From assembly GCA_030426085.1 (NCBI GenBank), contig JAUHYW010000005.1, positions 165,947 through 229,946 on the forward strand: a stretch of DNA of 64,000 nt, in the 5' to 3' direction. Under the pieces are notes generated by a model, which was not told the origin of the DNA, ran no database searches, and saw nothing but the letters and a program-made list of their open reading frames with translations. The position numbers and the translations under genes are program-made. The stretch comes from a bacterium (GTDB taxonomy: Bacteria > Myxococcota_A > Bradymonadia > UBA7976 > UBA1532). This document shows positions 7,030 through 16,554 of the stretch, one piece after another; positions within the stretch are counted from its first letter, which is position 1; every line of letters starts with the position of its first letter.

Positions 7030-9297
7030 ATGGTCCGCACGATGCCCTCACTGCGCACATCGTTTCTGGGCCTCGCGCTCGCCTCGATCTGGGGCGTGGC
7101 CGGGGCCGAGCCGGTCGACGAGGCGACCCCGGTCGACGAGGCCGAGGCCCCCGAGACCATCCGGGTCTACGGGCGGCGCATCGACGCCGCGATCGACCGC
7201 TCCCGGCCGACCGACGTCATCGACAAGGGTCAGATCGATCGCCAGCAGCCCCAGTCGACCCCCGACGCGCTGGTGCTCTCGCCGGGGGTCTTCGTGCAGC
7301 AGACCGGGCACGGGCAGGCCTCGCCCTACATCCGGGGGCGCACCGGGCAGCAGGTGCTCATCCTGCTCGACGGGCTGCGGCTCAACCACGCGCTGTTCCG
7401 CAAAGGGCCCAACCAGTACCTGTTCACCGTCGACCCCCACACCATCGACCGCATCGAGGTGGTCCGGGGCAGCGCCAGCGTCGAGCTGGGGTCGGACGCG
7501 CTCGCCGGGGCCATCCTGACCCACGCCCGGGCGCCGACCATCGACCCCGCCTTCGACGGGCTGCGGGTCGGGCCCCAGATCACGCTGCGCCACCGCACCG
7601 CCGACGACGAGCGCCAGGGGCGGCTCGAGGTCGACGCCCAGCTCGGCGAGCGGGTGGGGCTGCTGGTGGGTGTCGGCGGGCGCACGGTGGGGCGCCTGGA
7701 GGCCGGGGGCGACGCCTGGGCCGACGGGCGGGCGCCGCAGCAGCAGTGCGAAGACATCAAGACGGTGCCCTGCTTCGAGGCCGACGGGCGGACCCAGATC
7801 GGGACCGGCTTCGACGAGCTGACCGCCGACAGCCGGCTGCGGGTGCTCATCCCCGACGGCGAGGTGCACCTGGCGGGCTACGCCTACCGCCAGTACGACG
7901 CCCCCCGCACCGACCAGTGCCCCCCGCCGGAGCAGGCCACCGGCGAGTGCCTGATCTACGAGGAGCAGTTCCGGACCCACGTCTACGGGTCGGTGGAGCA
8001 CGCGCCGGCGTGGGCCCTGCTCGACAACTGGCGGTTCGCGGCCGGCTTTCAGCGGCAGCACCAGCGCTATCGGCTGACCCGGCCCGACCGCAACCCCAAC
8101 GACAGCATCGACACCACCACCGAGAACCTGGGCCGGGACGCGGTGGACGGCTTCGGGGGCACGCTGCGGGCCCGCACCGCCCGGCTGACCCTGGCCGAAG
8201 ACCTGCGGTTGACGGTGCGCTACGGGGCCGACGGGGCCCACGAGTGGATCGAGTCGGCCCGCTGGATCCGCTTCGCCGAGCCTCCGCTGACCCGCGAACT
8301 CGACCGGGGGCAGTACGTCGGCGGCGCGACCTACACCCAGGCCGGGGCCTGGCTGGCGCCGGTGCTCGAGTGGGGGTCGCTGCGGCTGCGCACCGGGCTG
8401 CGGGGTTCGTGGATCGCGGCCTACAGCCCCGGCGACCCGGAGAGCGGCTCGTTCGCCTTCGACCGCAGCTACACCCCGGTCGTGGTCAACGCCGGGGTGC
8501 AGTGGGGGCGGGCGATCAAGCTGGTGGCCAACGTCGAGCAGGGCTTCCGGGCGCCCAACCTCGACGACCTGACCGCCCGCCAGAGCACCGGGCAGGGCTA
8601 CCAGATCGAGAACCCCGCGCTGGGCCCGGAGAAGGCGCTGACCCTCGAGGCCGGGATCCGGCTCGAGCTGCCCACCTTCGGCGGCGAGATCCTCGGCTTC
8701 CGCCAGACCATCGACGACGCCATCGAGCGCAAGCGGCTGGCCCCCGAGGACTGCACCCTCGCCGACGGCATCGTCGACCGCGAGTGCCGGGCCAACCGGG
8801 CGCCGCTGACCCTGGTCAACCTCACCGGCACCGCCGTGATCCAAGGCTTCGACGCCCGCCTCGAGTGGCGCCCGCTGCGGACCTTGAAGCTGCGGGCGAC
8901 GGTGGCCTGGGCCCGGGGCGAGGGGGACAACCCGGGGCTGGGCGGGCCGGCCCGCATCCCGCTCAGCCGGATCTCGCCGCTCAACGGCACCCTGCTCGCC
9001 GAGTGGCTCGACGCCGACACCGGCCTCTTCGCGGGGGGCGTGCTGCGCTGGGCCGACGAGCAGGACCGCCTCTCGCCGGGCGACGTCTCCGACGCCCGCA
9101 TCCCGCCGGGGGGCACCCCGGGGTTCGCGGTGGTCGACCTGTGGGGCGGGGTCACCGTCGCCGACCGGCTGCTGCTGACCTTCAAGCTGCACAACGTCGG
9201 CGACAGCCGCTACCGGATCCACGGCTCGTCGCTCTACGGCCCCGGGCGGGGGGTCGCGGTCACCCTGGGCTACCGCATGGGGTTCTCCACCCGGTGA
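7030..9297 (+). CDS. TonB-dependent outer-membrane receptor
   Basis: A 755-residue outer-membrane transporter of the ligand-gated barrel type. A signal peptide (cleavage likely after AGA, near residue 26) is followed by a TonB-box-like ETIRVYGRR. The plug domain (about 50-170) contains PYIRGRTGQQVLILLDGLRLN and IDRIEVVRGSASVELGSDA, both characteristic. The rest is a beta barrel ending in GVAVTLGYRMGFSTR, with GFRAPNLDDL typical of the barrel. Three Cys pairs (near 237-242, 297-305 and 575-585) lie in probable external loops. The substrate is unknown (siderophore, haem, cobalamin or sugar). No TonB/ExbBD genes are nearby. A second ATG at 7042 is also possible. About 100 bp separates it from the divergent kinase gene. 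Confidence 0.9.
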   Translation: MVRTMPSLRTSFLGLALASIWGVAGAEPVDEATPVDEAEAPETIRVYGRRIDAAIDRSRPTDVIDKGQIDRQQPQSTPDALVLSPGVFVQQTGHGQASPYIRGRTGQQVLILLDGLRLNHALFRKGPNQYLFTVDPHTIDRIEVVRGSASVELGSDALAGAILTHARAPTIDPAFDGLRVGPQITLRHRTADDERQGRLEVDAQLGERVGLLVGVGGRTVGRLEAGGDAWADGRAPQQQCEDIKTVPCFEADGRTQIGTGFDELTADSRLRVLIPDGEVHLAGYAYRQYDAPRTDQCPPPEQATGECLIYEEQFRTHVYGSVEHAPAWALLDNWRFAAGFQRQHQRYRLTRPDRNPNDSIDTTTENLGRDAVDGFGGTLRARTARLTLAEDLRLTVRYGADGAHEWIESARWIRFAEPPLTRELDRGQYVGGATYTQAGAWLAPVLEWGSLRLRTGLRGSWIAAYSPGDPESGSFAFDRSYTPVVVNAGVQWGRAIKLVANVEQGFRAPNLDDLTARQSTGQGYQIENPALGPEKALTLEAGIRLELPTFGGEILGFRQTIDDAIERKRLAPEDCTLADGIVDRECRANRAPLTLVNLTGTAVIQGFDARLEWRPLRTLKLRATVAWARGEGDNPGLGGPARIPLSRISPLNGTLLAEWLDADTGLFAGGVLRWADEQDRLSPGDVSDARIPPGGTPGFAVVDLWGGVTVADRLLLTFKLHNVGDSRYRIHGSSLYGPGRGVAVTLGYRMGFSTR

Positions 9298-9419
9298 CCA
9301 CCGGGTCAGGTGCGGAGTCAACTGCCCGGTGCGTAGCGCCTTTCGCACGCATCGGCGCTTGCCTGACGGGCCAAAAGACGCTATCGGCGGATGTTCGCAC
9401 CGACCCGGGAGAGGGGCCG

Positions 9420-10226
9420 ATGAACTACGCCCGCGCGGCCTGGAACTGGGGCCAGGTCGGCACCCGCGCCGTCTTCTACGGCAGCATCGCGCTGACCGTG
9501 GGGCTCGGCAGCCGCCACCGCCCGCTGCTGCACTGGTGCATGCGGCGGTGGTGCGCCGGATCGAGCGACGGGCTCAAGATCGACCGCGCGCTGCACGGCG
9601 GGGCGCACATCGACGCGACCCCCCAGGCGATCATCGTCGCCAACCACCAGAGCGCGCTCGACATCCTGGTCATCGGGGGCTTTTTGAAGCGGGACTTCCG
9701 CTGGCTGGCCAAGGCCGACCTGTTCAAAGTGCCGTTCTCCGGCTGGTATCTGGGGCTCGCCGGGCACATCAAGGTGCACCGGGGCGAGGCGGCCGCCGAG
9801 CGCAACCGGTTGATCAAGGAGCAGATCCACGCCGTGGTGCAGGAGGGGGCGAGCGTGCTGTTCTTCCCCGAGGGCACCCGCCCCCGCGACGGCCGGATGA
9901 AGCCGTTCCGGCTGGGGGCCTTCCTGGCGGCGGTGCGCGAGGATCTGCCGGTCCTGCCGCTGGTGGTGCGGGGCACCGGCGAGCTGATGGAGGCCGGGGC
10001 CAACGACCTGTCGGTCAAGCCCGACCGCGCCTGCTCGGTGACCGCGCTGCCCGCCATCCACCCGGCGGACTTCCCGGGGGACGACCCGGTGGAGCGGGCC
10101 ATCGCCCTGCGGGATCACATCTACCGCATCTACTGCGCCGAGCTGGGCCCGGAGAACGTCGCCGCTCCGCCCGACGCGGCCGACGCCGAGGCCGCCCGGG
10201 TGCTGGAGCGGGCCGAGCACGGCTGA
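9420..10226 (+). CDS. 1-acyl-sn-glycerol-3-phosphate acyltransferase (PlsC family)
   Basis: Makes phosphatidate by acylating lysophosphatidate at the inner membrane. ATG 9420 follows a GAGAGGGG ribosome site. The product has 268 aa with an N-terminal hydrophobic segment (about 18-32). The acyltransferase blocks are clear: NHQSALD (HX4D catalytic motif), then HRGEAAAERN, FFPEGTRPRDG and a PVLPLVVRGTGELM block. Other LPLAT-family acyl transfers are possible. The 2Fe-2S ferredoxin gene follows 80 bp later on the same strand. Confidence 0.9.
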   Translation: MNYARAAWNWGQVGTRAVFYGSIALTVGLGSRHRPLLHWCMRRWCAGSSDGLKIDRALHGGAHIDATPQAIIVANHQSALDILVIGGFLKRDFRWLAKADLFKVPFSGWYLGLAGHIKVHRGEAAAERNRLIKEQIHAVVQEGASVLFFPEGTRPRDGRMKPFRLGAFLAAVREDLPVLPLVVRGTGELMEAGANDLSVKPDRACSVTALPAIHPADFPGDDPVERAIALRDHIYRIYCAELGPENVAAPPDAADAEAARVLERAEHG

Positions 10227-10306
10227 GCCGACGCTGCCCGGGTCCGCGACCGGCACCCGTCTTCAGGTGTCGAATCCGCAGCCGCGCCCCCGCCATCGAG
10301 GATCGA

Positions 10307-10636
10307 GTGCCCATAGTCCGATTCGAACAAGACGGCCGTGAATGGATCGCCGAGGTGGAGCCGGGCGAGAGCCTGCTCGAGGCCGCCCGGCGGGTCGAGG
10401 CCCCGGTGCAGACCCTGTGCAACGGCATCGGGGCCTGCGTGCAGTGCCGGGTGCGGGTGATCGACGGCATGGAGCGCCTCTCGACCCCCGGCAGCCTCGA
10501 GCGGGACCGCATCGGCAACATCTTCCACATCACCGGCGAGCGCATGGGCTGTCAGGCCCGGGTGCACGGCGACGTGACCATCGAGGTCCTGCGGGCGCGC
10601 CTGCCGCGGCGCAGCCGGCGCAGCAAGCGCCGATGA
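10307..10636 (+). CDS. 2Fe-2S ferredoxin, adrenodoxin/Isc-type spacing
   Basis: A small soluble electron carrier of 109 aa. Start GTG 10307 (MPIVRFEQDG) was chosen because it begins exactly at the first beta strand. Cluster ligands are Cys38, Cys44, Cys47 and Cys82. The C-x5-C-x2-C spacing matches adrenodoxin/Fdx-type rather than plant-type (C-x4-C) ferredoxins. The C-terminal tail is strongly basic (RRSRRSKRR), which is unusual. It lies just upstream of an Fe-S hydro-lyase, but a promoter-like site between them suggests separate transcription. Partner reductase is not present here. Confidence 0.85.
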   Translation: MPIVRFEQDGREWIAEVEPGESLLEAARRVEAPVQTLCNGIGACVQCRVRVIDGMERLSTPGSLERDRIGNIFHITGERMGCQARVHGDVTIEVLRARLPRRSRRSKRR

Positions 10637-10663
10637 GCGGTCGGGCGCGGCGGTGAGAGCAGC

Positions 10664-10693
10664 TTGACGGCCGGTGATGTGAGACCCTAGAAC
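10664..10693 (+). promoter_or_regulatory. Candidate promoter of the hydro-lyase gene
   Basis: TTGACG (10664-10669) and TAGAAC (10688-10693) are separated by 18 bp, a sigma-70-like arrangement (5/6 and 4/6 matches). The start codon at 10728 follows with a CAGGAGG ribosome site. Seen by eye only. Confidence 0.4.
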
Positions 10694-10727
10694 TGCGCGC
10701 CCGCCACGGCCCGGCACAGGAGGCGAG

Positions 10728-12701
10728 ATGGCCGACAACCGCCCGATGACCCTCACCGAGAAGATCCTCTACGCCCACGCCATCCGCCCGCCGCGCAATG
10801 GGTTGCAGGCGGGGGACATCGTGCGGATACGGGTCGACTGGACCATCGCCAGCGAGCTGGCGTGGAACGGCATGAACAAGACCTACGACATGCTGGGTCG
10901 GCCCGAGATCCACGACCGGGAGCGGTTCTATCTGGCCGTCGACCACACCGTCGACCCGATCACCCTCGCCGAAGACCCCCGGGCCCAGAAGCTGACCGAG
11001 CTGTCCCGCGACTTCGCCCGGGAGGCGAACATCGCCCACTTCTACGACGCCAACGAGACCATCCTGCACACCCGGTTCTACCGGGGGCTGGTGCAGCCGG
11101 GGGAGGTGGTGCTCGGCGCCGACAGCCACACCAGCAGCCACGGGGGGCTCGGGGCGTTCGCCATCGGGCTCGGCGGGGCCGACATCACCGTGGCGATGGT
11201 GCTCGGCGAGTCGTGGATCGAGGTGCCCGAGGCCATCGCGGTGGAGTACGTCGGCGACATCCGCTTCGGGCTGACCGGCAAGGAGGTCATCCTCAAGACC
11301 CTCGGCGACCTCGGGCGCAACACCGTCGCGATGGAGCGCTCGGTGGAGTACCGGGGCGAGGCGGCGCGCCACTTCACCCCCGACATGCGCTTCACCATCG
11401 CCAACATGACCGCCGAGTTCGGCGGGCTCAACGGCATCTTCGAGGCCGACGGGCGGGTCGCCGCGTGGCTCGCCGAGCGCCCGAGCCACAACGACCGGGC
11501 CCGCTTCTTCCGGGCCGACGACGACGCCCGCTACGTCGCCCGCTACCGCATCGACCTCGCCGATCTGGCGCCCCAGGTCGCCAAGCCGTTCAGCCCGGAC
11601 AACGTGCACCCGGTCACCGAGGTGCTCGGCATGGGGCTCGACGGGGCCTTCATCGGGGCCTGCACCACCACCGAGGAGGAGCTGGTGCTCTCGGGGCTGG
11701 TGCTCGAGCGCATGCTGGCCGCCGGGCGGGCGCCGACCGTCTCGACCCCCAACCGGCTGGTGGTGCCCGGCGACCTCGGCATCACCCGCCGGCTCGAGGA
11801 GTCGGGGCTCTTGTCGGTCTACGCCAAGGCCGGCTTCCGGGTGGGCCCGCCGGGCTGCTCGATGTGCCTGGGCATCGCCAGCGAGAAGGCCGGCGAGGGC
11901 GAGGTGTGGCTGACCAGCCAGAACCGCAACTACCAGAACCGGATGGGCGCCGGCAGCCTCGCCTGGCTCGCCGCGGGGGCCACGGTGGCCGCCTCGGCGC
12001 TGGACATGAAGGTCGCCGACCCCCGGCCGTGGATCGACGAGGTCGACCGCGACCGCTACCGCCGCATCCTGGGCCTGGAGCCCGAGGCGCCCGTGCCCGA
12101 GGTGCTGCCGGTCGAGCCCGAGCCGGTCGAGCCGCCGGGGGCCGGCGTCGCCGCCGAGGGCGTCGCGGGCGGCGCGGAGGCCGCCTCGGTCGAGAGCCGG
12201 GTGCAGCGCTTCGGGGACCACATCGACACCGACGCGATCATCCCCGGCGAGTTCTGCCACCTCGTCGACCTGGAGTCGCTCGGCGAGCGCTGCTTCCACT
12301 ACGTCGCGCCCGGCTTCAAGGCCCGGGTGCAGGGCGGGGCGGCGGTGATCGTGGCCGGCGAGGGCTGGGGGTCGGGCAGCAGCCGGGAGCAGGCGGTGTG
12401 GGCCCTCAAGGGGGCCGGGGTGCAGGTGGTGATCGCCCGCAGCTACGCCTTCATCCACAAGCGCAACCTGGTCAACGAGGCGGTGCCCCACCTCGTCGTG
12501 CGGGACGACACCTTCCACGCGCTGGCCGAGGACGGGGCGCCCATCGCCATCGATCTGGCCACCGGGCGCATCACGCTCGAGGGGCGCACCTTCCAGGCCG
12601 AAGCGCCGACCCCGATGATCCGCAAGCTGCAAGAGGCGGGGGGCATCGTGCCCGCCATCCACCGGCACGGCACCGACGTCTTCGAGAAGCTCACCGCCTG
12701 A
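10728..12701 (+). CDS. Aconitase-family hydro-lyase, fused LeuC-LeuD (IPM isomerase / homoaconitase type)
   Basis: A 657-residue [4Fe-4S] dehydratase. The N-terminal ~450 residues are LeuC-like: HTSSHGGLGAFAIGLGGADI plus cluster ligands Cys312 (GACTTTEEE), Cys377 and Cys380 (GCSMCLG). A Pro/Glu/Ala/Gly-rich linker (about 448-492) joins a LeuD-like swivel domain (VQRFGDHIDTDAIIPGEF, GWGSGSSREQA). In most bacteria these are two subunits (leuC, leuD); a single chain in this order resembles fungal homoaconitase and some aconitase-X-like bacterial enzymes. The substrate (isopropylmalate, homocitrate, citrate or methylcitrate) is not settled. No leuA or leuB lies nearby. Ribosome site AGGAGG 8 bp before ATG. 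Confidence 0.85.
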   Translation: MADNRPMTLTEKILYAHAIRPPRNGLQAGDIVRIRVDWTIASELAWNGMNKTYDMLGRPEIHDRERFYLAVDHTVDPITLAEDPRAQKLTELSRDFAREANIAHFYDANETILHTRFYRGLVQPGEVVLGADSHTSSHGGLGAFAIGLGGADITVAMVLGESWIEVPEAIAVEYVGDIRFGLTGKEVILKTLGDLGRNTVAMERSVEYRGEAARHFTPDMRFTIANMTAEFGGLNGIFEADGRVAAWLAERPSHNDRARFFRADDDARYVARYRIDLADLAPQVAKPFSPDNVHPVTEVLGMGLDGAFIGACTTTEEELVLSGLVLERMLAAGRAPTVSTPNRLVVPGDLGITRRLEESGLLSVYAKAGFRVGPPGCSMCLGIASEKAGEGEVWLTSQNRNYQNRMGAGSLAWLAAGATVAASALDMKVADPRPWIDEVDRDRYRRILGLEPEAPVPEVLPVEPEPVEPPGAGVAAEGVAGGAEAASVESRVQRFGDHIDTDAIIPGEFCHLVDLESLGERCFHYVAPGFKARVQGGAAVIVAGEGWGSGSSREQAVWALKGAGVQVVIARSYAFIHKRNLVNEAVPHLVVRDDTFHALAEDGAPIAIDLATGRITLEGRTFQAEAPTPMIRKLQEAGGIVPAIHRHGTDVFEKLTA

Positions 12702-12713
12702 CGCCCGGCCCCG

Positions 12714-14792
12714 TCAGTCGAGCAGCGTGCGCAGGCGGTACCCCACCGCCTCGGGGCAGTCGGGGCACCGGATCACCGCGAACACGACGTTGTGCCCCGG
12801 AGGCACCGGCAGGTCGAGGCGCCCCACACCCTGCGCGACCTCGAGGAGCCGCTCCGACTCGTCGAGCAGCCGCACGTCCAGCGCGGCCTGCCCGCTGTCG
12901 ACGCGCACCGTGCCGCTGCGATCGCGGGCGCGCACGTTGAACCAGTCCCGATCACCGGGGCAGATGATCGCCCGCAGGTCGGCCCCCGCGCCCAGCAGCG
13001 TCGCCTCCCGGTCGTCCCCGTTGGGCTCGAAGATGTCGTCCTCGCACTCGGGCGGGCGGGCCGCGTCGAGCAGCGCCACCCAGCCGAACTCGCCGGCCAC
13101 CGCGGTCGTGAGCCGGGCGAAGGCGGCCCCCTCGGGCAGATCGACCGTCGCCGAGCCGCCCGCCGGCACGTCCAGCGCGCGCAGGATGTTCCGCCCGTCG
13201 TCGAAGACGGTCACGGTCAGGTTGCCGAAGGTCTCCACCGAGAGCCGCCCTTCGGGGGCCGCGTCGACCCGCACCCAGTCGGTGTCCCGGGCGCACAGCC
13301 GACCCTCGAGGATGCCCCCCAGCGGCAGCGCGCTGGCCGCCGCCGGATCGTCGTCCGGCTCGAGCGGGTCGACCCCGCAGCGATCCTCGGGGCAGCTCGC
13401 GTCGGGGGCCAGGCACACCAGCAGGCCGGCGTCGACCACCAGGCACTCCAGCGAGTCACCGGGGCAGTCCGAACCGCACAGGGCCGCGCAGCGCCGGCTG
13501 CCGTCGGCGAACGGCACGCACAGCGCCGGGCTGGGGCAGTCGTGGTCGAAGGCGCACGGGGTGCAGGCCTCGAGCGGGCGCCCCGGGCTGCATCGGCCGC
13601 CGAGGCACAGCTCGCGCTCGCCGCAATCCCCCGGCCGGCGGCAGGGGGCCGCTTCGAAGACGCACCGCCCGTCGGCGCAGCGCCGGCCCTCGGCGCAGTC
13701 CGCGTCGCGCAGGCAGTACTGGCGTGGCTCGCACCACCCCGAGAGGCAGGTCCGGCTGTCGCAGTCGGCGTCGAGGTCGCAGATCGGGCCTCCGCAGAAG
13801 CGGTCGTCGGGCACCGCGCACCGGTCGCCGTCGCAGCCGGCCGCCTCGCACTCGGCGCCGCACGTCGGTACGCAGGCCGCGCCGATGTCCGCCGGGCAGC
13901 GGTAGCCCGCCCCGCACGGGGTCCGCGGCCCGCACGGCACGCAGGGGCGGCCGCGCAGGCCCGGGGCGCAGGTGAAGGCGGCGGTGTCGCAGTGGCCATC
14001 GGGGCAGTGACCGTCGGCGGTGCACTCGACGCAGCGGGCCTCGGGGGCCAGGCAGCGCAGACCGGCGGGGCAGCCGCCGGGGCAGGGCACCGCCGGGCCG
14101 GGGGCGCAGCGCCCGTCGCGGCAGACCTCGTCGGGGGCGCATTGATCGTCCCGCTCGCAGCCCGCGGCCGGCACGCAGACCCCGCCCGCGCAGCGCCCGC
14201 CGGGGCAGTCGCCGTCGCCCTGGCAGCGGGGGCGGGCGCACACGCCGTCGACGCATCGATCGCCGGGCGCGCAGTCGGGGTCCGCCGCGCACACCGTGGG
14301 CCGGAAGCGGCACGGCTCGCCGGGGGTGGCGCAGTAGAGATCCTGGGGGCAGTCGGCGTCGCTCCGGCACACCGCCGGCGGGATCCGGCAGCGGCCGGCG
14401 CTGCAGATCTCGCCCGGCAGGCACTCGCCGTCGACGAGGCAGGCGCCGTCGGGGTCGAGGATCGTGAACTCGATCGTCGGCGACCGGCTGACCCCGCCCG
14501 CGTTGCGGGCCTCGACCCACACCGCGAAGACCGTGCCCGGCGCCCGCCCCGGGACCCGCCCCTCCCAGGCGGCGCCGACCCCGGCCATCGGGGCGCTCTC
14601 CTGCGCGTCGCCCACCTGCCACAGCAGCGCCGCCCCCTCCGCGCCCTCGATCACCGCGGTGACCAGGTACGGGCCCACCGGATCACGGGTGTCGCCGGGC
14701 ATGTGCACCTCGCGGATCACCGGCGGCGCCGGATCACCACAGGCCAGCAGCAGCAGCGCCAGCAGCGCCCCCGGGCCGCGGGCTCGGTTCAT
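12714..14792 (-). CDS. Cys-rich repeat lipoprotein with C-terminal PPC-like domains
   Basis: A 692-residue predicted lipoprotein (lipobox LLAC, residues 15-18). It starts with an Ig-like segment (about 20-115), followed by about a dozen short Cys units of the form CxxDxDCPxGxxCxxGRC (about 120-470). The last ~200 residues contain two segments like bacterial pre-peptidase C-terminal (PPC) domains: DPLEPDDDPAAASALPLGG...DTDWVRVDA and DIFEPNGDDREATLL...DRDWFNVRA. Such proteins are typical of the myxobacterial cell surface; the function is unknown. ATG 14792 overlaps the stop of the upstream gene (ATGA), so the two Cys-rich genes are translationally coupled. A GGAGGAG ribosome site is present. 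It converges with the hydro-lyase gene, 12 bp away. Confidence 0.8.
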   Translation of the reverse strand: MNRARGPGALLALLLLACGDPAPPVIREVHMPGDTRDPVGPYLVTAVIEGAEGAALLWQVGDAQESAPMAGVGAAWEGRVPGRAPGTVFAVWVEARNAGGVSRSPTIEFTILDPDGACLVDGECLPGEICSAGRCRIPPAVCRSDADCPQDLYCATPGEPCRFRPTVCAADPDCAPGDRCVDGVCARPRCQGDGDCPGGRCAGGVCVPAAGCERDDQCAPDEVCRDGRCAPGPAVPCPGGCPAGLRCLAPEARCVECTADGHCPDGHCDTAAFTCAPGLRGRPCVPCGPRTPCGAGYRCPADIGAACVPTCGAECEAAGCDGDRCAVPDDRFCGGPICDLDADCDSRTCLSGWCEPRQYCLRDADCAEGRRCADGRCVFEAAPCRRPGDCGERELCLGGRCSPGRPLEACTPCAFDHDCPSPALCVPFADGSRRCAALCGSDCPGDSLECLVVDAGLLVCLAPDASCPEDRCGVDPLEPDDDPAAASALPLGGILEGRLCARDTDWVRVDAAPEGRLSVETFGNLTVTVFDDGRNILRALDVPAGGSATVDLPEGAAFARLTTAVAGEFGWVALLDAARPPECEDDIFEPNGDDREATLLGAGADLRAIICPGDRDWFNVRARDRSGTVRVDSGQAALDVRLLDESERLLEVAQGVGRLDLPVPPGHNVVFAVIRCPDCPEAVGYRLRTLLD

Positions 14793-16417
14793 CGGGCCTC
14801 TCCTCCGCTCGGGACACCACAGACCCGGGCCGGCGCGGTGGTCCGGCCCCAGACGATGGGCGCCGCCGGCACGCACGGGGCGTCGGCGGCGCAGCCGGGG
14901 TCGGCGTCCCCGATACACGGTGCCACGCAGACGCCCTCGGCGCACCACCGCCCCCGGCAGTCGGCGTCGGCCGCGCACCCGTCGCCGCCGAGGCCGGCCC
15001 CCGCCACCCGGCGGCAGCGCGGCTCGAAGGCGGCCACCGCGGCGTCGGGCCACAGGCCGCACGCCTCGCCCGGCGCACACTCGGCGTCGGCCGCGCACCG
15101 GGCCCCGCTGCCCAGCGCCGGGTCGAGGCAGCCGGCGAAGCCCACCGGGCGATCGTCCTCCGGCTCGGGGCTGCCCCGGTCGTCGGCCCGCACCACCCGA
15201 GCCGGCAGGCAGGCCCCGGGGCAGTCGGCGTCGACCGCGCACGGCGCCCAGCAGCGATCGTGCACACAGGCCCCGCTGCGGCAGTCGCCGGGCCCGCCGC
15301 ACGGTGCGCCGCCCACGCCGTCGCCCACCGGCGGCACGCAGCCGGCGCGGGGCGGCCCGTCGCCGGACCAGATCCCACACGCCGCGCTCTCGGGGCAGTC
15401 GGCGTCGACCGCGCACGGCGCGGGCGGTGGCGCGCAGACCAGCGCCGCCCCCCGCAGGGCGCAGCGCCCCGAGGGGCAGTCGGCGTCGGCCGCGCAGCGT
15501 CCCACGCAGCGCCCCGCCTCGCAGACCCCGGTGGCGCACTGGTCGGGCATCGCGCAGGCGGCCTCCACCGGCAGCGGCCCCCGGGCCGGGGCGCAGGTCG
15601 GATCGTCGACGCCGCACGCCTGCCCCGGCGGGCAGTCGACGTCCCGGGCGCACGACACCGCGCCGCATCGGCGGGACACCGGGTCGCAGGCCTCGTCGGG
15701 GCAGCCGCCCACCCGGCAGCCCGGCCGGCAGACCCCATCGTCGGCGCAGAACATGTCCTCGGCGCAGTCCCGGTCGACGCCGCACCCGCAGCGGCGGGTC
15801 GTGCGATCGCAGCGGCCGCCGGGGCAGTCGTCGGGGTCCAGCCGGCAGCCGGGCGCGCACAGGCCCCCGTCGCACCAGGCTCCCGGCGGGCAGTCGGCGT
15901 CCCCCGCGCAGCCCACCGCGCCGCAGCGGCGGGTCTCGGGGTCGCACAAGCCCGCGCCGCAGCCGCCCACCCGGCAGCCCGATCGACAGACCCCGTCGGC
16001 GGCGCACCAGGCGCCTGGGGGGCAGTCGGGGTCGAGCGCGCAGCCCGCGGCGCAGCCCGACGCGGGGCAGGTGTCGAGCACGCACAGCCCGATCGTCGGA
16101 TCGCAGGCGCCGGCAGGGCAGTGCCCGTCGTCGGTGCAGATCGTCGAAGCCCGTGGCCGGCACCAGCGGTCCACGCAGCGGCGCTCGGGGCAGTCGTCAT
16201 CGGTGAGGCAGCTCTGCGCGGCGCAGCGGCGGTCGCGGCAGATCTGGCGGGCGGGGCAGTCGGTGTCGAGCGCGCACGGCGGCGGCGGATCGCAGCGGCC
16301 GTCGAAGCAGGCCCGCCCCGGCGGGCAGTCCTGCTCCGTCCGGCAGGTATCACCCCGACCCGGGTCGGCGCAGCCGAGCAGCGTCAGCCCCCACAGCGCG
16401 AGGATCGGACCGATCAC
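14789..16417 (-). CDS. Cys-rich repeat lipoprotein
   Basis: Predicted lipoprotein of about 542 residues. I choose GTG 16417 because it puts a short hydrophobic signal (VIGPILALWGLTLLGC) at the N terminus; a GTG at 16504 would place 29 extra residues before it. No clear ribosome site is seen, so the start is uncertain. Almost the whole protein is made of units like DxDCPxGxWCxxGxCxxGC with 8-10% Cys, plus CRVGGC-type units. There is no catalytic motif. It is the first gene of a coupled pair with 12714-14792. A surface, disulphide-rich binding or structural role is inferred. Confidence 0.75.
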   Translation of the reverse strand: MIGPILALWGLTLLGCADPGRGDTCRTEQDCPPGRACFDGRCDPPPPCALDTDCPARQICRDRRCAAQSCLTDDDCPERRCVDRWCRPRASTICTDDGHCPAGACDPTIGLCVLDTCPASGCAAGCALDPDCPPGAWCAADGVCRSGCRVGGCGAGLCDPETRRCGAVGCAGDADCPPGAWCDGGLCAPGCRLDPDDCPGGRCDRTTRRCGCGVDRDCAEDMFCADDGVCRPGCRVGGCPDEACDPVSRRCGAVSCARDVDCPPGQACGVDDPTCAPARGPLPVEAACAMPDQCATGVCEAGRCVGRCAADADCPSGRCALRGAALVCAPPPAPCAVDADCPESAACGIWSGDGPPRAGCVPPVGDGVGGAPCGGPGDCRSGACVHDRCWAPCAVDADCPGACLPARVVRADDRGSPEPEDDRPVGFAGCLDPALGSGARCAADAECAPGEACGLWPDAAVAAFEPRCRRVAGAGLGGDGCAADADCRGRWCAEGVCVAPCIGDADPGCAADAPCVPAAPIVWGRTTAPARVCGVPSGGEAR

Positions 16418-16554
16418 GCCCGAGCCATGTGGCGGGCGGTCGGCGGCGATCGGCGGTCGGCGGTGCACGCTCTTCGATACAGCACCCGGCCCGTCCGGGG
16501 CCACCGATCAGGGCCCGCTTCCCCCCGCCCGTCGGGCGTGGTACAGCCCCGGCC

